Positions 10,492 to 21,747 of a stretch of 64,000 bases of DNA are shown one piece after another. The position numbers were made by a program, and so were the translations under genes. The DNA is taken from contig NC_048539.1 in the NCBI RefSeq assembly GCF_902806685.2, forward strand, positions 8,940,501-9,004,500, in the 5' to 3' direction. The stretch comes from Maniola hyperantus. Lineage: Eukaryota > Arthropoda > Insecta > Lepidoptera > Nymphalidae. Below the pieces are notes generated by a model that had not been told where the DNA came from, searched no databases, and saw only the letters and a program-made list of their open reading frames with translations. Within the stretch, counting starts at the first letter, position 1, and every line of letters starts with the position of its first letter.

Positions 10492-10705
10492 CTAGCTGAT
10501 GCCCGCGACTTCGTCCGTGTGGAATTAGGTTTTTTAAAAATCCTGTGGGAACTCTGATTTTCCGGGATAAAATGTAGCCTATGTCACTCTCCAGGTATTT
10601 TTCTATATTCTATACCCATGCAAAAAATCACGTCAACCCGTTGCACCGTTGCGACGTGATTGAAAGACAAACCAACAAACCAACAAATACATTCGGATTT
10701 ATAAT
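10492..10705 (-). mobile_element. Helitron-like short element
   Basis: Starts CTAGCTGATGCCCGCGACTT, includes AAAATCCTGTGGGAACTCT, TAGCCTATGTCACTCTCCAG and GCACCGTTGCGACGTGATTG, and ends at TTTATAATAAAGG. Same layout as 44428-44657. Confidence 0.7.
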
Positions 10706-10944
10706 AAAGGTAATTATAATAAGGGTACCTACTGATGTATATAAAACACCGTATGGAAATCCGTTGTCGCTCATAGAGTATAGAAATATATAATTAGGAA
10801 TAATCCATTTTTTTAATACGACACATTACGAAGTAGTACTAAGAAATTCTTTGACGACAATAGAAATCAATTAAAGCTATCCTTATCTAATTACTAAACA
10901 AATATGCCAAGTGTGCCAAGAATACTGGCACTATTATTATTATT

Positions 10945-10986
10945 TAAACCTAAGCCCAGCCGGATGAAGTCGCGGGGATCATCTAG
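10945..10986 (+). mobile_element. Helitron-like 3' end fragment
   Basis: GGATGAAGTCGCGGGGATCA followed by TCTAG; only the end remains. Confidence 0.5.
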
Positions 10987-11045
10987 TTTATAATAAATTA
11001 AGTAAATTAAAGTCATACCTAGTCACTATGGGCATCAGCTAGTCA

Positions 11046-11251
11046 ATACCCATATTATAATGAAAGTGTGTTTTGTTTGTTTGTTAGTCCTTTAATCTCG
11101 TCACAACTGAGCAATGAATCGACTTGATTGCATGGGAATAGTTAAAGACATGGAGAATGACATGGGCTAATTTTTTCCCGAGAAATCAAAAAGTTCGCAC
11201 GGGATTTTTAAAAACCTAAATCCACGTGTACGAAGCGCGGGCATCAGCTAG
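11046..11251 (+). mobile_element. Helitron-like short element
   Basis: From CCCATATTATAATGAAAGTG through GGGATTTTTAAAAACCTAAA to GCGCGGGCATCAGCTAG; ends with CTAG then T. Confidence 0.65.
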
Positions 11252-11306
11252 TTAGACAAATAAGCAGAAAATTGATCAGGAAAATTCATTAGAATTATAT
11301 TAATTC

Positions 11307-11663
11307 AATATCTAAGCGCCATGCGTCATCACAGGTAGGACACACTCATTGAAGACTTTCGTCTTTAGGCTTTGGGGTATCGACGAATTGAAGACTTGAC
11401 GCAATTTACCAAATGCTGCCCAGCCCAGCTGTATTCTACGTCTGCCGCAGAACCGATGGCCGATGGGGCAGACGTGTTCTGGAGTGGAGACCGCGTATCA
11501 GCAAGCGCAGTGTGGGACGACCTCCAACCCGCTGGACTGACGACCTTAAGAAGATAGCGGGAAGTGGGTGGATGAGGAAGGCGGAGGATCGTGTGTGGTG
11601 GCGTGCTCTTGGGAAGGCCTATGTCCAGCAGTGGACGCAAATAGGCTGATTGAATATCTAAGC
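11307..11663 (+). mobile_element. 5'-truncated RTE-clade LINE tail with target-site duplication
   Basis: The plus strand reads RVLEWRPRISKRSVGRPPTR, DDLKKIAGSGWMRKAEDRV and ALGKAYVQQW, the usual C-terminus of lepidopteran RTE LINE reverse transcriptases, after one frameshift near the start. The 11-base AATATCTAAGC occurs on both sides (11307-11317 and 11653-11663), marking a retrotransposition event. Confidence 0.8.
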
Positions 11664-11669
11664 TATTTT

Positions 11670-12200
11670 TGTAGGAATTTTAGCAATTATCCTACTTGTA
11701 CCTATCATTAAGTAAATAGGTACGTAATTAAGTAATATGTAAGTACACATTAAAAAGGCTCCAAATAAAAACACACGTCTAATTGAAAGCCTTCTCCTTT
11801 TTGAAAGTCGGTTAAAAGTCTTCGTATTGCGGGCAGAAACAAAAGAAATATTCGGTATGTAGAGCACTCAAAAAGCAGTCAAGCAAAACTATTCTGAGAA
11901 TTAGGTAACTTACCCAGTAGTTATCTACCTATGAGTTGTCGTATCAAGATTCCAGACACGCGTGCGAAAGATAAATCTGCTATAAATCATCATCATCACC
12001 ATATTATAAAAAAAAATATTTGCGTGTATCTGTTGCATAGGTAGGTATTTATGATAAAGAAGTGAAACTCTTTGAGGAATTACTATACTTGGTTTATTTT
12101 CGTAACACGCTTTATCCAGCGGAAATTTTTAGAGATTTTAGTGTTCCGTACCCGAAGGGTGCTAACGGTACCCTATATTACTACGCTGACGTATCATTAC
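11670..12200. other. Intergenic, repeats only
   Basis: Nothing codes. The last part (about 12140-12200) contains GTGTTCCGTACCCGAAGGGT, a piece of another common lepidopteran repeat. Confidence 0.5.
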
Positions 12201-12204
12201 CTAG

Positions 12205-12614
12205 ATGGCAAAGTACCTCGGTGGTGTAACGCAGAATGTGCCGATGCAGCAGTGGCCCGCTAAAACTTAGCGTTTGTTGCCCGCACCGTAAAAGCTCCGG
12301 ACATCAATACGAAGAAGAGACCGTTCAACTTTGCCGCCAAGTCCTACAAGAAGGTTTTCAAGAAGGCTTGTTTTAACCGCACTAACCGTATTGGAGCCAA
12401 ATTAACGGCCTAACTGTAGTCAAGCTTTTTGATCCCTCTCGAAGTCTGTTGAAGCAAATTTCTGTTATCCCTCGCTGCCATGCCGCTGCTGCCTGATTGC
12501 TGGCCTTTACCACAACAGATAAAGCCAAACTTTTACCAACTCGGTTTGCGGAAAATTCACGACATATTGTAGAAAATGCTTCACAACCTTGTTTACCATC
12601 ATGCGTCTCTACTA
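12205..12614 (+). pseudogene. Old jockey-type LINE, left part (endonuclease-RT linker)
   Basis: Several frames together give PRWCNAECADAAVAR, KKRPFNFAAKSYKKVFKKA, RIGAKLTA, SLSKSVEANFCYPSLP and TDKAKLLPTRFAENSRH. This is the linker between endonuclease and reverse transcriptase of a non-LTR element. Stops and frameshifts are frequent. The reading breaks at about 12614 where the younger LINE begins and continues at 16252 with MPEIRVRQSVV. Confidence 0.7.
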
Positions 12615-15600
12615 TTATAAATAATAAATACACTTTATTTGCACAACCACAAGAAGGATTACATTAAAGAATAAAAAACACAGACAGAAGGAAGATACAA
12701 AAGGCGGCCTTATCGCTAATTAGCGATCTCTACCAGGCAACCTTGAAGATTGGAAAGTATAAGGAAAATTTGACTGCAGGTGGTGTGTAATATACTAATA
12801 AACATACATTCAAATAACTGATACATACTAATACATGTATTAAATAATATGTATAATACCAATATACTAATAAAATAGACTAATATATACTCCATAATCG
12901 TACTTAAGGAGAAACAAATATGATTGTCGTCTTCAATTTGTAAGATAATGATTCTTCACTGCAGTTTTAAAGGAGTCTAGTGACTTTGATTTCCGTATGG
13001 TCAATGGTAGTGCATTCCAAAGTTCAACAGCTCGCACAGTGAATGAGTTGCCATAGAACTTCGTTTTATGACTCGGCGTTTCTAACATTAAGGTTCGGCA
13101 GGATCTTATGTCGGTTTGCACTCCAAGAAAACTAAACTTCTCCTTGAGGTAAGGGGGAGTTTTTAAGTGATATAGCACACAGTACAGAAGAGAAAGTTCA
13201 TGCAAATCCCGGCGACGGCGAATAGGGAGCCATTTGAGCTTTTGACGAAATTCAGATACATGGTCATATTTGCGCAAACCAAATATGAACCGAATGGCAA
13301 GATTTTGGAGTCGCTCAAGCTTGTTAAGTTGGTCCTCAGTCAAGTTGAGATAGCTTGCGTCCGCATAATCGAGAATAGAGAGAAGGAGAGAATGTGCCAA
13401 CATAACTTTGGTTGGAATTGGCAAGAGATAACGCAACCGTCGCAAAGAACTCATCGTCGCAAATGTTCTTCTGCTCCACTTTTTTAGATGTACAGACCAG
13501 GACAGTTGTTGATCTAAGTGGATACCTAGGTCCTAGGTCTTTAACAGAGTCAGAGTAAGGAATAACAACGCCATTAAGGAGGATCGGAGAAAGGCCTTGC
13601 AAGTTAACTTTTGCAATGTATCCTGGACTGCCAATAACAATAGCCTGAGATTTTGCAGGATTAACGCGTAGCCCAAACTGTCTGCTCCAATCAGCAACTG
13701 CAGCTAAATCATTATTAATAACGCAAACAGCAGAATCGAGATCTTCTAGAGTTGCAGAGCTATAAATTTGGATATCATCTGCATACATGTGGTAGAGAGA
13801 AGAGATATGAGAAGTTACGGAATTTATGAAAATGGCAAAGAGTAAAGGAGACAACACGCCACCCTGAGGTACCCCAGCCGTAATATCACACCATAACGAG
13901 ACAATCGTCTATTTGGATGCGCTGACGACGGCCTCTGAGGTAACTCCGAAACCAGTCAATCACCGATGGAGCTATGTTAATAGAACGTAACAGACTCAGC
14001 AATATGTCATAATCCACCGTATTAAATGCATTACTAAAGTCAAGCAAAGTTAGAATTGTGAGCTGTTTATTGTCCATTGCCCATCGAATGTCATCGGTCA
14101 CTTTGACCAGTGCCGTAACCGTGCTATGACCAGGACGAAATCCGGATTGTAAAGGACTGAGAAGTAAGTGCTTGTTAAGGAATAGATTTAACTGTTGGTA
14201 GACTAACTTCTCTAGGACTTTTGAGAGGAACGGCAAAATAGAAATGGGACGGAAATCATTTACGGTTGATGGATTCGACTTTTTAGGAAGGGGGACAATT
14301 TGAGCATTCTTCCATGTTTCAGGGAATTTGCTAGTCTTTATAGAATAATTTAGGATATGGGTTAGGATGGGAGTTATAATATCAATAATGGGAATGATCA
14401 TATTACGGCTAATGCTGTCTGTGCCGACAGCATTCGATGTGATGCACATTATGTTCTTCTTAACATCACATTCAGAGAAAGACTCAAAAGTAAATGGTAG
14501 AAAGTCTGGAGTCGAAGAGGATGAAAGAGTATTAAGAGTGTGTTCTTTGTCGACACTATCGATTGCATCGGAAGTGGAAAAGTGTTTATTAAGGAGTTCG
14601 ATATTGACATTAATAGAAGCTTCATGGGATGATTTACCAACTCCAAGCGACTCGAGAAATTTCCATGTTTTAGCGGTATCGCCATTTTCGACTGACTTAT
14701 GAATGTGGCGTCGTTGAGCGTCTCTACACAATGTATTACAGCGATTTCGCGCTTTTTGGTATTTCAACCGATTGGCGTCGGAGTCGTCTACTTTATATTT
14801 ATATTTGGCAGAGTTTTTTTTGTCCATTGAGGCCTTAATCTCATTTGTTAGCCATGGAGCTGGCAGGTGTTTCATTTTAACTGGTCTAATAGAAGCATGT
14901 GTATCATAGAGTTGCGTCACCAAGGTGTTAAATATTTCAACTTTATGATCAATGGAATCAGCATTATAGATAGCATTCCAGTCTAAACATTGAGCATCAT
15001 CGCAAAGGCGGCCCTTATCAATCCTTCCAAAGTTACGCTGCAGAAGTATTCTCGGTTTTGCTTTAGGAGGACGTATTTTATAGGAGAGATAAATCAGATC
15101 ATGATAGGAAAATGCTTCAGCAGGGCACTGGCCATGCTTAAAGACAAGATCCGGTGAAGAGACCATAATTAGATCAAGAAGAGAAGTACAGCCTGGAGAG
15201 AAGTGTGTAGCAGTAAGGGGCAGGACGTGTAAATTACAGGATTCCACTGCAGTTAGTAGTCTCTTACTACGATAGTCGTCCTTGAGTAAGCATGTGTTAA
15301 AGTCTCCCATAAAAATAGTTTGGTTATACATGGGGACTACCTTTTCTAATAAATTTTCAAAAGCGTCAAAATAATTGGGATAAGAGGGAGGGGAATAAAA
15401 CACTCCGACAAGGATCTTCGTGTGTGATAAGAGGACTTCCAATAGCAAGTGCTCGGCCGTATCGGGTACTGGAGGCTGTGAAGACGAACTAACAATAGTG
15501 AAAGGAATATGAGATCGTAAATAGATCGCTACTCCACCACCTCCCTTACCAACACGGTCATTGCGAATAAGCCGAAATCCAGGGAGTGAGTAAGAAGTTG

Positions 15601-16251
15601 CAAGTAAACAGGTTTTAAGCCAGGACTCGGAAACTAGAATAGCATGTAAATTACGAGATTCAAAAGACGCAAGCATATCAGGATAATGAGCCGGGATACT
15701 TTGTGCATTAATATGGACGATATTGAAATTTTTCAGACAATCTGAGAAACAAGAATCAAGGGAGACATCGAGCGGAAAAGATGTACTGTGAAAACTAACA
15801 TCACTAGACGATTCACCACTAGACGCGGACAGATAAAGATCATTATCTATATCCAAACTGTGTGACGACATAATATTATTCATATTATAATGCAAAATAA
15901 TAAAATATATAAATAACAAGATAATTTTTTTTTTTTATTGTTTTTTCTTCTTTTTAATTAAATACTATTATAATAGACCAAAGTGTCTTACAAGATTATT
16001 ACCTACTTATTAAACTATTTTCCAATCCGCCAGCTGCCCAATAGATCATGCTATTACAAAAGGGAAGAACTAAAATATTTGCGCAAAAATAACAAATAAA
16101 ATAAAAGTAGTTAAATATAACAGCAAAGGATTAAACACAAAAAATAAAAAAAATTAATACCAATAACAAAAGACAATTAATAACCAAACTTATACGTAGT
16201 GTGCCGCAGGCTTTACATAATATACTACAATCATAACTTTAATCATAGATA
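12615..16251 (-). mobile_element. CR1-like LINE inserted into the older LINE
   Basis: About 3.6 kb on the minus strand. The 3' end near 12615 shows the family's usual tail: GATAAGGCCGCCTTTTGTAT, then GTGCAAATAAAGTGTATTTA. It carries an endonuclease/RT frame (12933-15919) but no recognisable ORF1 in the roughly 330 bases left at the 5' side, so it is probably 5' truncated. No target-site duplication is visible. Confidence 0.85.
12933..15919 (-). pseudogene. LINE ORF2: endonuclease and reverse transcriptase, broken by two frameshifts
   Basis: Open from 15919 (first ATG at 15883) to 13886, then continuing in two other frames over 13857-13336 and 13454-12933. Residues counted from 15919: AP-endonuclease HINAQS (69-74), SESW, GDFN (205-208) and SYHD (271-274); RT motifs PLPKKSNPSTVNDFRPIS (543-560), QSGFRPGHST, DFSNAF (627-632), then GVPQGGVLSP and MYADDIQIY in the second frame. 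The C-terminal part includes LDYADASY and WNALP. It copies element RNA at the target site. One shift lies near 13885-13910 and the other is a 7-base tandem duplication at 13525-13538. Otherwise the frame has no stops, so decay has only begun. Confidence 0.88.
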
Positions 16252-17835
16252 ATATGCCAGAGATACGCGTCCGCCAAAGTGTGGTATTGAAAGTACTCCG
16301 CAACTTGGATGTGAATAAGCCAGTCAGGAAGCCAGTGGTCCAGACCGTATACCAGCAGTAGTCTTAAAGATATATTCTCCCGAGTTGTCACTTGTCTGTC
16401 TGCTGTGTCTAACACGCTTGTGTCGCCTCTCTCTTAAATCTGCACAAATCCCAAAATCTTGGAAGATTGCCAACGTACAGCTAGTACCTAGTGCTTCCAT
16501 ACTTTGTAAAAGTTTGGAATATGTATTGAATAACAGGCTACTGGCATACCTCGAACAAAATGACCTCCTGTCGGATCAACAGTACGAGTTTTGACGAAAT
16601 TGGTCCACAGGGGATCTTTTAGTGTATGCCACGCATATCTGGGGCAAGGCCATTGAGAAATAAATGATGAAGTGCTAGCCGTTTCACTAGACGTCTCGAT
16701 GGCTTTCAACCGGATCTAGCATGAGAGTGTTTTAAGCAAACTTCTAGCATACGGAATACGCACTAGTCTCTGTGACTGGATATCAGACTTCCAGAGCGAA
16801 CGATCATTTCGAGTAGTCATAGACGGCTCCTCGTCGGATCTAATGGCGATTAATGCCGGTGTTCCTCAGCAGTCAGTTCTCTCTGCAACGCTTTTGCTGC
16901 TGCACATTAACGACCTGCTAAAATCCGGAATCTTTGGGTACGCAGACGAGAGCACGGTTTCAGAGAGATACATATCCGGTCCCCGTACCAGTGGAGCTAA
17001 GATCCTTGAGCTCGGAGAGGCCTTGGTAGAATGTGTTAATTTGACCTTGGAGAACGTGTCCGATTGGGGCGACGCCAATCTAGTCAATTTTAACGCCACC
17101 AAAATGCAAGCGTGTTTATTCACTGCGAAACGTAGTTCCGGTTCCGATAACTGATAGTGCCAAGCTTCTAGGAATCAACATATCGTCCAATCTCAAATTT
17201 GGACAGTGCATTGAATTCAAAGCAAAAACTGCTAGCAAGAAACTTAGCATCCTCAACAAAGTCAAACGGCACTTCACGTCGGAACAGCTTCTTACACTTT
17301 ACCGTGCATGGAGTACTGCAGCCATTTATGGGATGGCTCTGCCAAGTATCAGCTTGATGCATTGGATTCGGTGGACCGTCGCGCTATAAGACTCATTGGT
17401 GACGAAGCGCTGGTCAATTCTAAACTTCAAACTTTGGAACATCAGCGCAAAATTGGCTGTCTACCGGTATTCTACAGAATATATTTTGGAGAGAGTGCCG
17501 TAGAACTTTTAACCTTGTTCCTAAAAGATGGTAGAAAGGTGAGGACCTTTCTACCATCGTATTGCAAGACATCGCCAAGGTCTGCACCAGTACGTAGTTG
17601 AAATTCTATGGATACGTACGAAGTAATTTGCCTCCTCATTTCTAATTCCAACCGCTAAGATTTGGAACACCTTTCAAGCATCAGCTTTCGCCTCCATTTA
17701 TAATATGGGTACTTTCAAGTCAAGAGTGAATAGGCATCTTCTAGGCAAGCGCGCTCCATCTTAGACTGCATCATCACTTGCCACCCGGGTCTGATTGCAG
17801 TCAAGCGCTAGTTTATAAATTTAAAAAAATCTAAA
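16252..17835 (+). pseudogene. Old jockey-type LINE, right part (reverse transcriptase and 3' end)
   Basis: Readable over several frames: MPEIRVRQSVVLKVLRNLD, SWKIANVQLVP, LNNRLLAYLEQNDLLSDQQY, INAGVPQQSVLSATLLLLHI, GYADEST (a decayed YADD), LENVSDWGDANLVNFNATK, MEYCSHLWDGSAKYQLDAL, DRRAIRLIGD and FKSRVNRHLLGKRAPS before a stop near 17764. Many stops and shifts show age. It continues the fragment at 12205-12614. It also holds a 14-bp hairpin duplication at 17527-17558. Confidence 0.85.
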
Positions 17836-17871
17836 TCAGGGTAAACAATAATTTACTAAAGTAAGTAAACA

Positions 17872-17915
17872 CCTGCGTACACGGAACAGAATTTTTCTGT
17901 TCCGTGCCTGCGTAC
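17872..17915. repeat. Small hairpin flanked by a 9-bp direct repeat
   Basis: CCTGCGTAC occurs at 17872-17880 and 17907-17915. Between them lies a near-perfect hairpin, ACGGAACAGAA and TTCTGTTCCGT. Confidence 0.7.
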
Positions 17916-17919
17916 AATT

Positions 17920-18240
17920 CAAGAAAATATATGGCAAATAAAATTATGGATCACTATTAAAAGTATGGATTGAAATCAATCATTAAAATAAAGATTTTAA
18001 TGAACTTTAATTCAATTCTCCCTCTTTCTCTGTGCATCGCACTCCTCATATTTGAGGGTCATGACCTTTTTCTATTAATAACATACCTAATGGTAGGAGT
18101 TCTCTTGGAATAATAATACGGTGGGAAATGGGTTCGCAGATCCTCCCGCATACAAATTCGACTGGGAACGAGATTTCGACTCCGAGGTTTTTAGGTACAG
18201 TTATTATCAAAATATAAGTAGGTATTAGTGACAATAACCA
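17920..18240. other. Intergenic, nothing recognised
   Basis: AT-rich sequence without a supported feature. Confidence 0.5.
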
Positions 18241-18249
18241 ACCGATTCT

Positions 18250-18380
18250 TCGAGACACGGAGAAGACAAAAAGGCCAAATTCGGTTCTTCAAATTTGGTC
18301 ACCCATCCAGTTACTGACTTGAATCAACGTTGCTTAACAATCGCAATCGATTATAATATTGCAGCACTGCAGTTATCATG
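18250..18380 (-). repeat. 5S rRNA-related SINE fragment
   Basis: The minus strand reads GTTAAGCAACGTTG and CAGTAACTGGATGGGTGACC. Both blocks match the internal promoter region of animal 5S rRNA with near-correct spacing. The flanks do not match 5S, so this is a 5S-derived SINE or pseudogene rather than a 5S gene. Confidence 0.55.
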
Positions 18381-18399
18381 GTACAGAAGGATTACTCCG

Positions 18400-19130
18400 C
18401 AAAGACTCGAATTATGACGAATTATAGTGCAATTTCATTTCGCATTGCGCTGTGGCCTATAAAATTAAACGTTTTGTCGCGCAAACTTGTCTTTTATTCT
18501 ATTGTATGAGCGATACCAGTTATTAAAGAACTTGATAGAAACTGATTAGTTTAATGTATTTAATAATGTGACCTAGTTTATTATAAAATTAAAGCGAATA
18601 ATTTTGGCTCAAAATGCTAAGAAAAGCAATGACATGACTTGCATAATTCCTGGATGTATAGGATAACCTTAGTTGTCAATATGCTAGCTGTGCATAGACG
18701 TGGCTGTTCATCAGAATGTTATATCAATACCTATCTTGAATCATGACCTTATTGAAGTATCTTTGTACGTGATCTAATTTTGGTAGGTGAAGGTTGTTAG
18801 ACTAAAGGTTACATTAAACAATGCACGAGGAATTTAATGCGAGGTATGGAATAACAGCCGAAAAGTTGTTGCAAATATAGGTAGGTAGGCGTAGTTATAG
18901 CTAAGTCTAACCGGTCCTGGCCTAGTTGTACTCCGCGCAGCAAGAGTGTGCTGTTGCACAAACATCAAACTTAAATTATTGACTAGATATTATAGAAGTG
19001 AAATAAAGCCTCGATGCTACGTGCGGCTGCTCGGCCGTGCATACCGAATCGTAGGATCAAAGCACGCATAGGTACTTTACCAACTCCGACACCTACACGA
19101 CTTCAGGTCGGGGTGTGCGTGTGTTGCTGT
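18400..19130. other. Intergenic, upstream of a GC-rich block
   Basis: No coding potential seen. GC content rises from about 18900 towards the exon-like block that follows. Confidence 0.4.
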
Positions 19131-19134
19131 AATA

Positions 19135-19570
19135 GAACACACAAGCGCAGACGGCAACACTAATAAAAGTATAATAAAAGTTACCAAGACAGAAGTGCGG
19201 TGTACGGTACTATTTGTTTGGAGGGAGGTTGGAGGCACTCATACAAGCGAGGGAGAGGCTGTGTTGGCGCTGCGGGCGGCCCGCCAGTTTACCGTTGCAA
19301 GGCGCGTTGTGCGGCCGGACGCTCGACCGTCAACCGTGCGCCGCCGGCACCCTGTAGCCCGGCCTCCGCTGCTACCACATTACCATCCTCGCCTTCCTGG
19401 ACTTCCTCCGGGACTCTATTGAGCTCTGTGTACTCGAGGGGTGTTTATGGACTAATCCCTACATATCTTGTTCTCTAACTCAGAGACGAAGTGCTACTAC
19501 TCGTGCTTATTTCACTGAAGTGCTAATCCCAATTCTGGTTCTTTATTGGATCGCCTTTGTATCTACGAAG
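19135..19570 (+). promoter_or_regulatory. Candidate first (5' UTR) exon with strong splice donor
   Basis: GC- and CpG-rich over about 19190-19440 in AT-rich surroundings, ending ATCTACGAAG with the perfect donor GTAAGTTT at 19571. A TATA-like TAATAAAAGTATAATAAAAG sits at about 19161-19180. Two overlapping short frames inside are low-complexity and not protein-like. This fits a plus-strand noncoding first exon of a gene further right. No downstream acceptor can be tied to it. Confidence 0.35.
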
Positions 19571-20460
19571 GTAAGTTTCATATTTAAATAACAACTTGAT
19601 ATGGTTTTCATTGGAATTTCTACATAAATTTGCGTTTTAAACGTACCTAATTAAAGTTAGTCGTGACTAATCTCCACATTAATGTTGCTGCATTAAAAAC
19701 ATTTTATTGATATCTTACAAATTAAAAGTAGGAATTAAAAAAGTAAATGACGTATAAGTCGATATACGTAACTTTTAGCTGCGCTAACCCGGTGCGGGTG
19801 AGCGGGGATGGTGAGCGGGGCGCACCCTCGCCTCATCATACTCCGATTACTAAAAGTTTGGTATTTAATTTTTTTTTAAACAAAGTTCTGATTGTAGTTT
19901 ATTGATATATTAATAACTATTAACTGCTGTTTGTTATTACGAGTGCATCGAACATATACCTACGTCACATAAATTCATTTTCTAAATCTGAAGGAATCAC
20001 GTTTGAACAAAAATCAAAACTAGTTTATGCCACATGGCATAAACTAACTATCCACTCGTTGGAATTTTATGCAGCTATTAAATAAGTTGCAACGCGTGTT
20101 TTGCAATAGTTAGTTCTTTCCGCGTTTTTGGCAATGATTTTGCCACTGTTACACATTCATATTTACTTGTCTGTTTTTTTTAATTTAAATGCATGAGACA
20201 AGGTAGGTTAAAATATTATTTTGTTGTTTTATATTATGTAGAACCAACTACTTACCGCTTTTAAGTAACATTGGTTACCTGTATTTTTTTAATATATAAG
20301 TATTTTATTAATTTAATTAGGTGCCACATTTCATGACAGTAAGTATAAACCCAAAATATTTTTATTTCATATTGAATTGTAGATGAACCAACGTATGGCT
20401 CTAGTGCCTCTACCACCTCTTTGAAAAACAGGTCGCACTGAGAAGAGTTGACACCGTTAT
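19571..20460. other. Intergenic or intron
   Basis: AT-rich. Holds a GC-rich MITE-like piece at about 19776-19850 (GCTAACCCGGTGCGGGTGAG, related to 44681-44832) and an 11-bp hairpin at 20021-20046 (TAGTTTATGCC and complement). Confidence 0.45.
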
Positions 20461-20467
20461 CCTTTTT

Positions 20468-20765
20468 AGGGTTCCGTAGTAAACAAGGAACCCTTATAGT
20501 TTCGCCATGTCCATCCGTCTGTCCGTCCGTCCGTCCTCGGTTAATCTCAGGACTATTAGTGCTAAAAATCTGTAATTTGGCATGGGGATAATTTATATTA
20601 ATCACGCCGACAAAGTGGTGAATTAAAATTGTGATAAATATTTTATTTAGGGTAGCTCCGCTACATGTAAAATACTGTGGGTGTGAGAACATAATTTTTC
20701 GATTTCTAGATCCGTTTGTAAAATATGATGTTTTAAAGTGCTAATTTTAATTAGAGTCAAGTGTG
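20468..20765. repeat. Interspersed repeat, AGGGTTCCGTAGTAAACAAG type
   Basis: AGGGTTCCGTAGTAAACAAG, GTCCGTCCGTCCGTCCTCGG and CACGCCGACAAAGTGGTGAA match the longer copy at 34198-34655. Confidence 0.75.
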
Positions 20766-21745
20766 TCTTCGTTGAATCCTGTCTTAGTGTTAGGCCTGGT
20801 TTCGACATAAACAAAGAGAAGAAGAGATTCACCAATAAGATTAATAAAAAATGACGTGAAAAAATTATCATATCATCCTTTTAAAATCTAATTGATTGAC
20901 TATGTACACATCGCTTCACTGTGTATAGGTGGAGACAGGGCCTTAGATGGTATTTTTTTATAGTCTATACACGGCTAAGGCTCTCTGCCGTTTTCTGGGA
21001 GTCTACAGTTTTTTCACACGCTCTGGTTAGGCTTCTGGCTACTTGTTAAAAATATGTGAATAGTTAATCAAAAGTAGTATAATAACTATAATGTATATAA
21101 TAAAGTATAGTAAAAAGTATAACCTGAGTTTATCTGTAAAACTATTTACGTTAATCTAGGTAAATACAAACTGTAGTATTTCTAGACCCAGCAGTTTGAG
21201 CTGTTTATTTACACATACTTACAATCCTAATCTGCCGAATTATAATACCCAGCGAAATAGGTGAGAATTTGACGAAATGATTCATGGCTCCTTTAAATTG
21301 ATTATTATATTTTTTACAGTAAATTCGAAATCGATTCGGAAAATCGACTTTACAAAGAAACTTTTTTGTAACTCATTACGCCTAACATTATAAAAACTAG
21401 ATAATCCATCGCTAATTTCCTCGTTACCTTGTTAAAAAAAATATTGTAATAGTCTTTTTTATATTACATGAAATTGTAGTATTTTAGCAAGAGCCGGGCG
21501 CGCGTTGATGTCTTTTCTTCCCACGTTTTGCTCAAAGTTTTGAGTTACATGTTTTGAATTTACTACCTTTACAATGCCAGGAATTTATAATGTTTCTACA
21601 ATAACATATTTTAAATTACATAAATCGCCTTTAAATGTCACCAAGCATAATGGTAAACGATGACGCAGTGTAAATAGTTATAAATTACCCACATATTAAG
21701 TACTTTATTACTTCCACGTAGTAATACTTCGCCTATAATAATAAT
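20766..21745. other. Intergenic, nothing recognised
   Basis: AT-rich, no feature supported. Confidence 0.5.
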
Positions 21746-21747
21746 AA

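Noticed and set aside
13200..13487. Plus-strand frames inside 12.9-15.9 kb
   Set aside because: Shadows of the minus-strand LINE reverse-transcriptase frame.
18290..18345. 5S rRNA gene
   Set aside because: Only the internal control region resembles 5S; both ends of the molecule are missing.
19195..19478. Small proteins in the 19.2-kb GC block
   Set aside because: Two overlapping frames of biased composition and no homology signal; a 5' UTR exon is more likely.
20261..20692. 143-codon minus-strand frame
   Set aside because: Its middle is a GTCC-rich interspersed repeat seen again at 34198-34655, so the frame is accidental.
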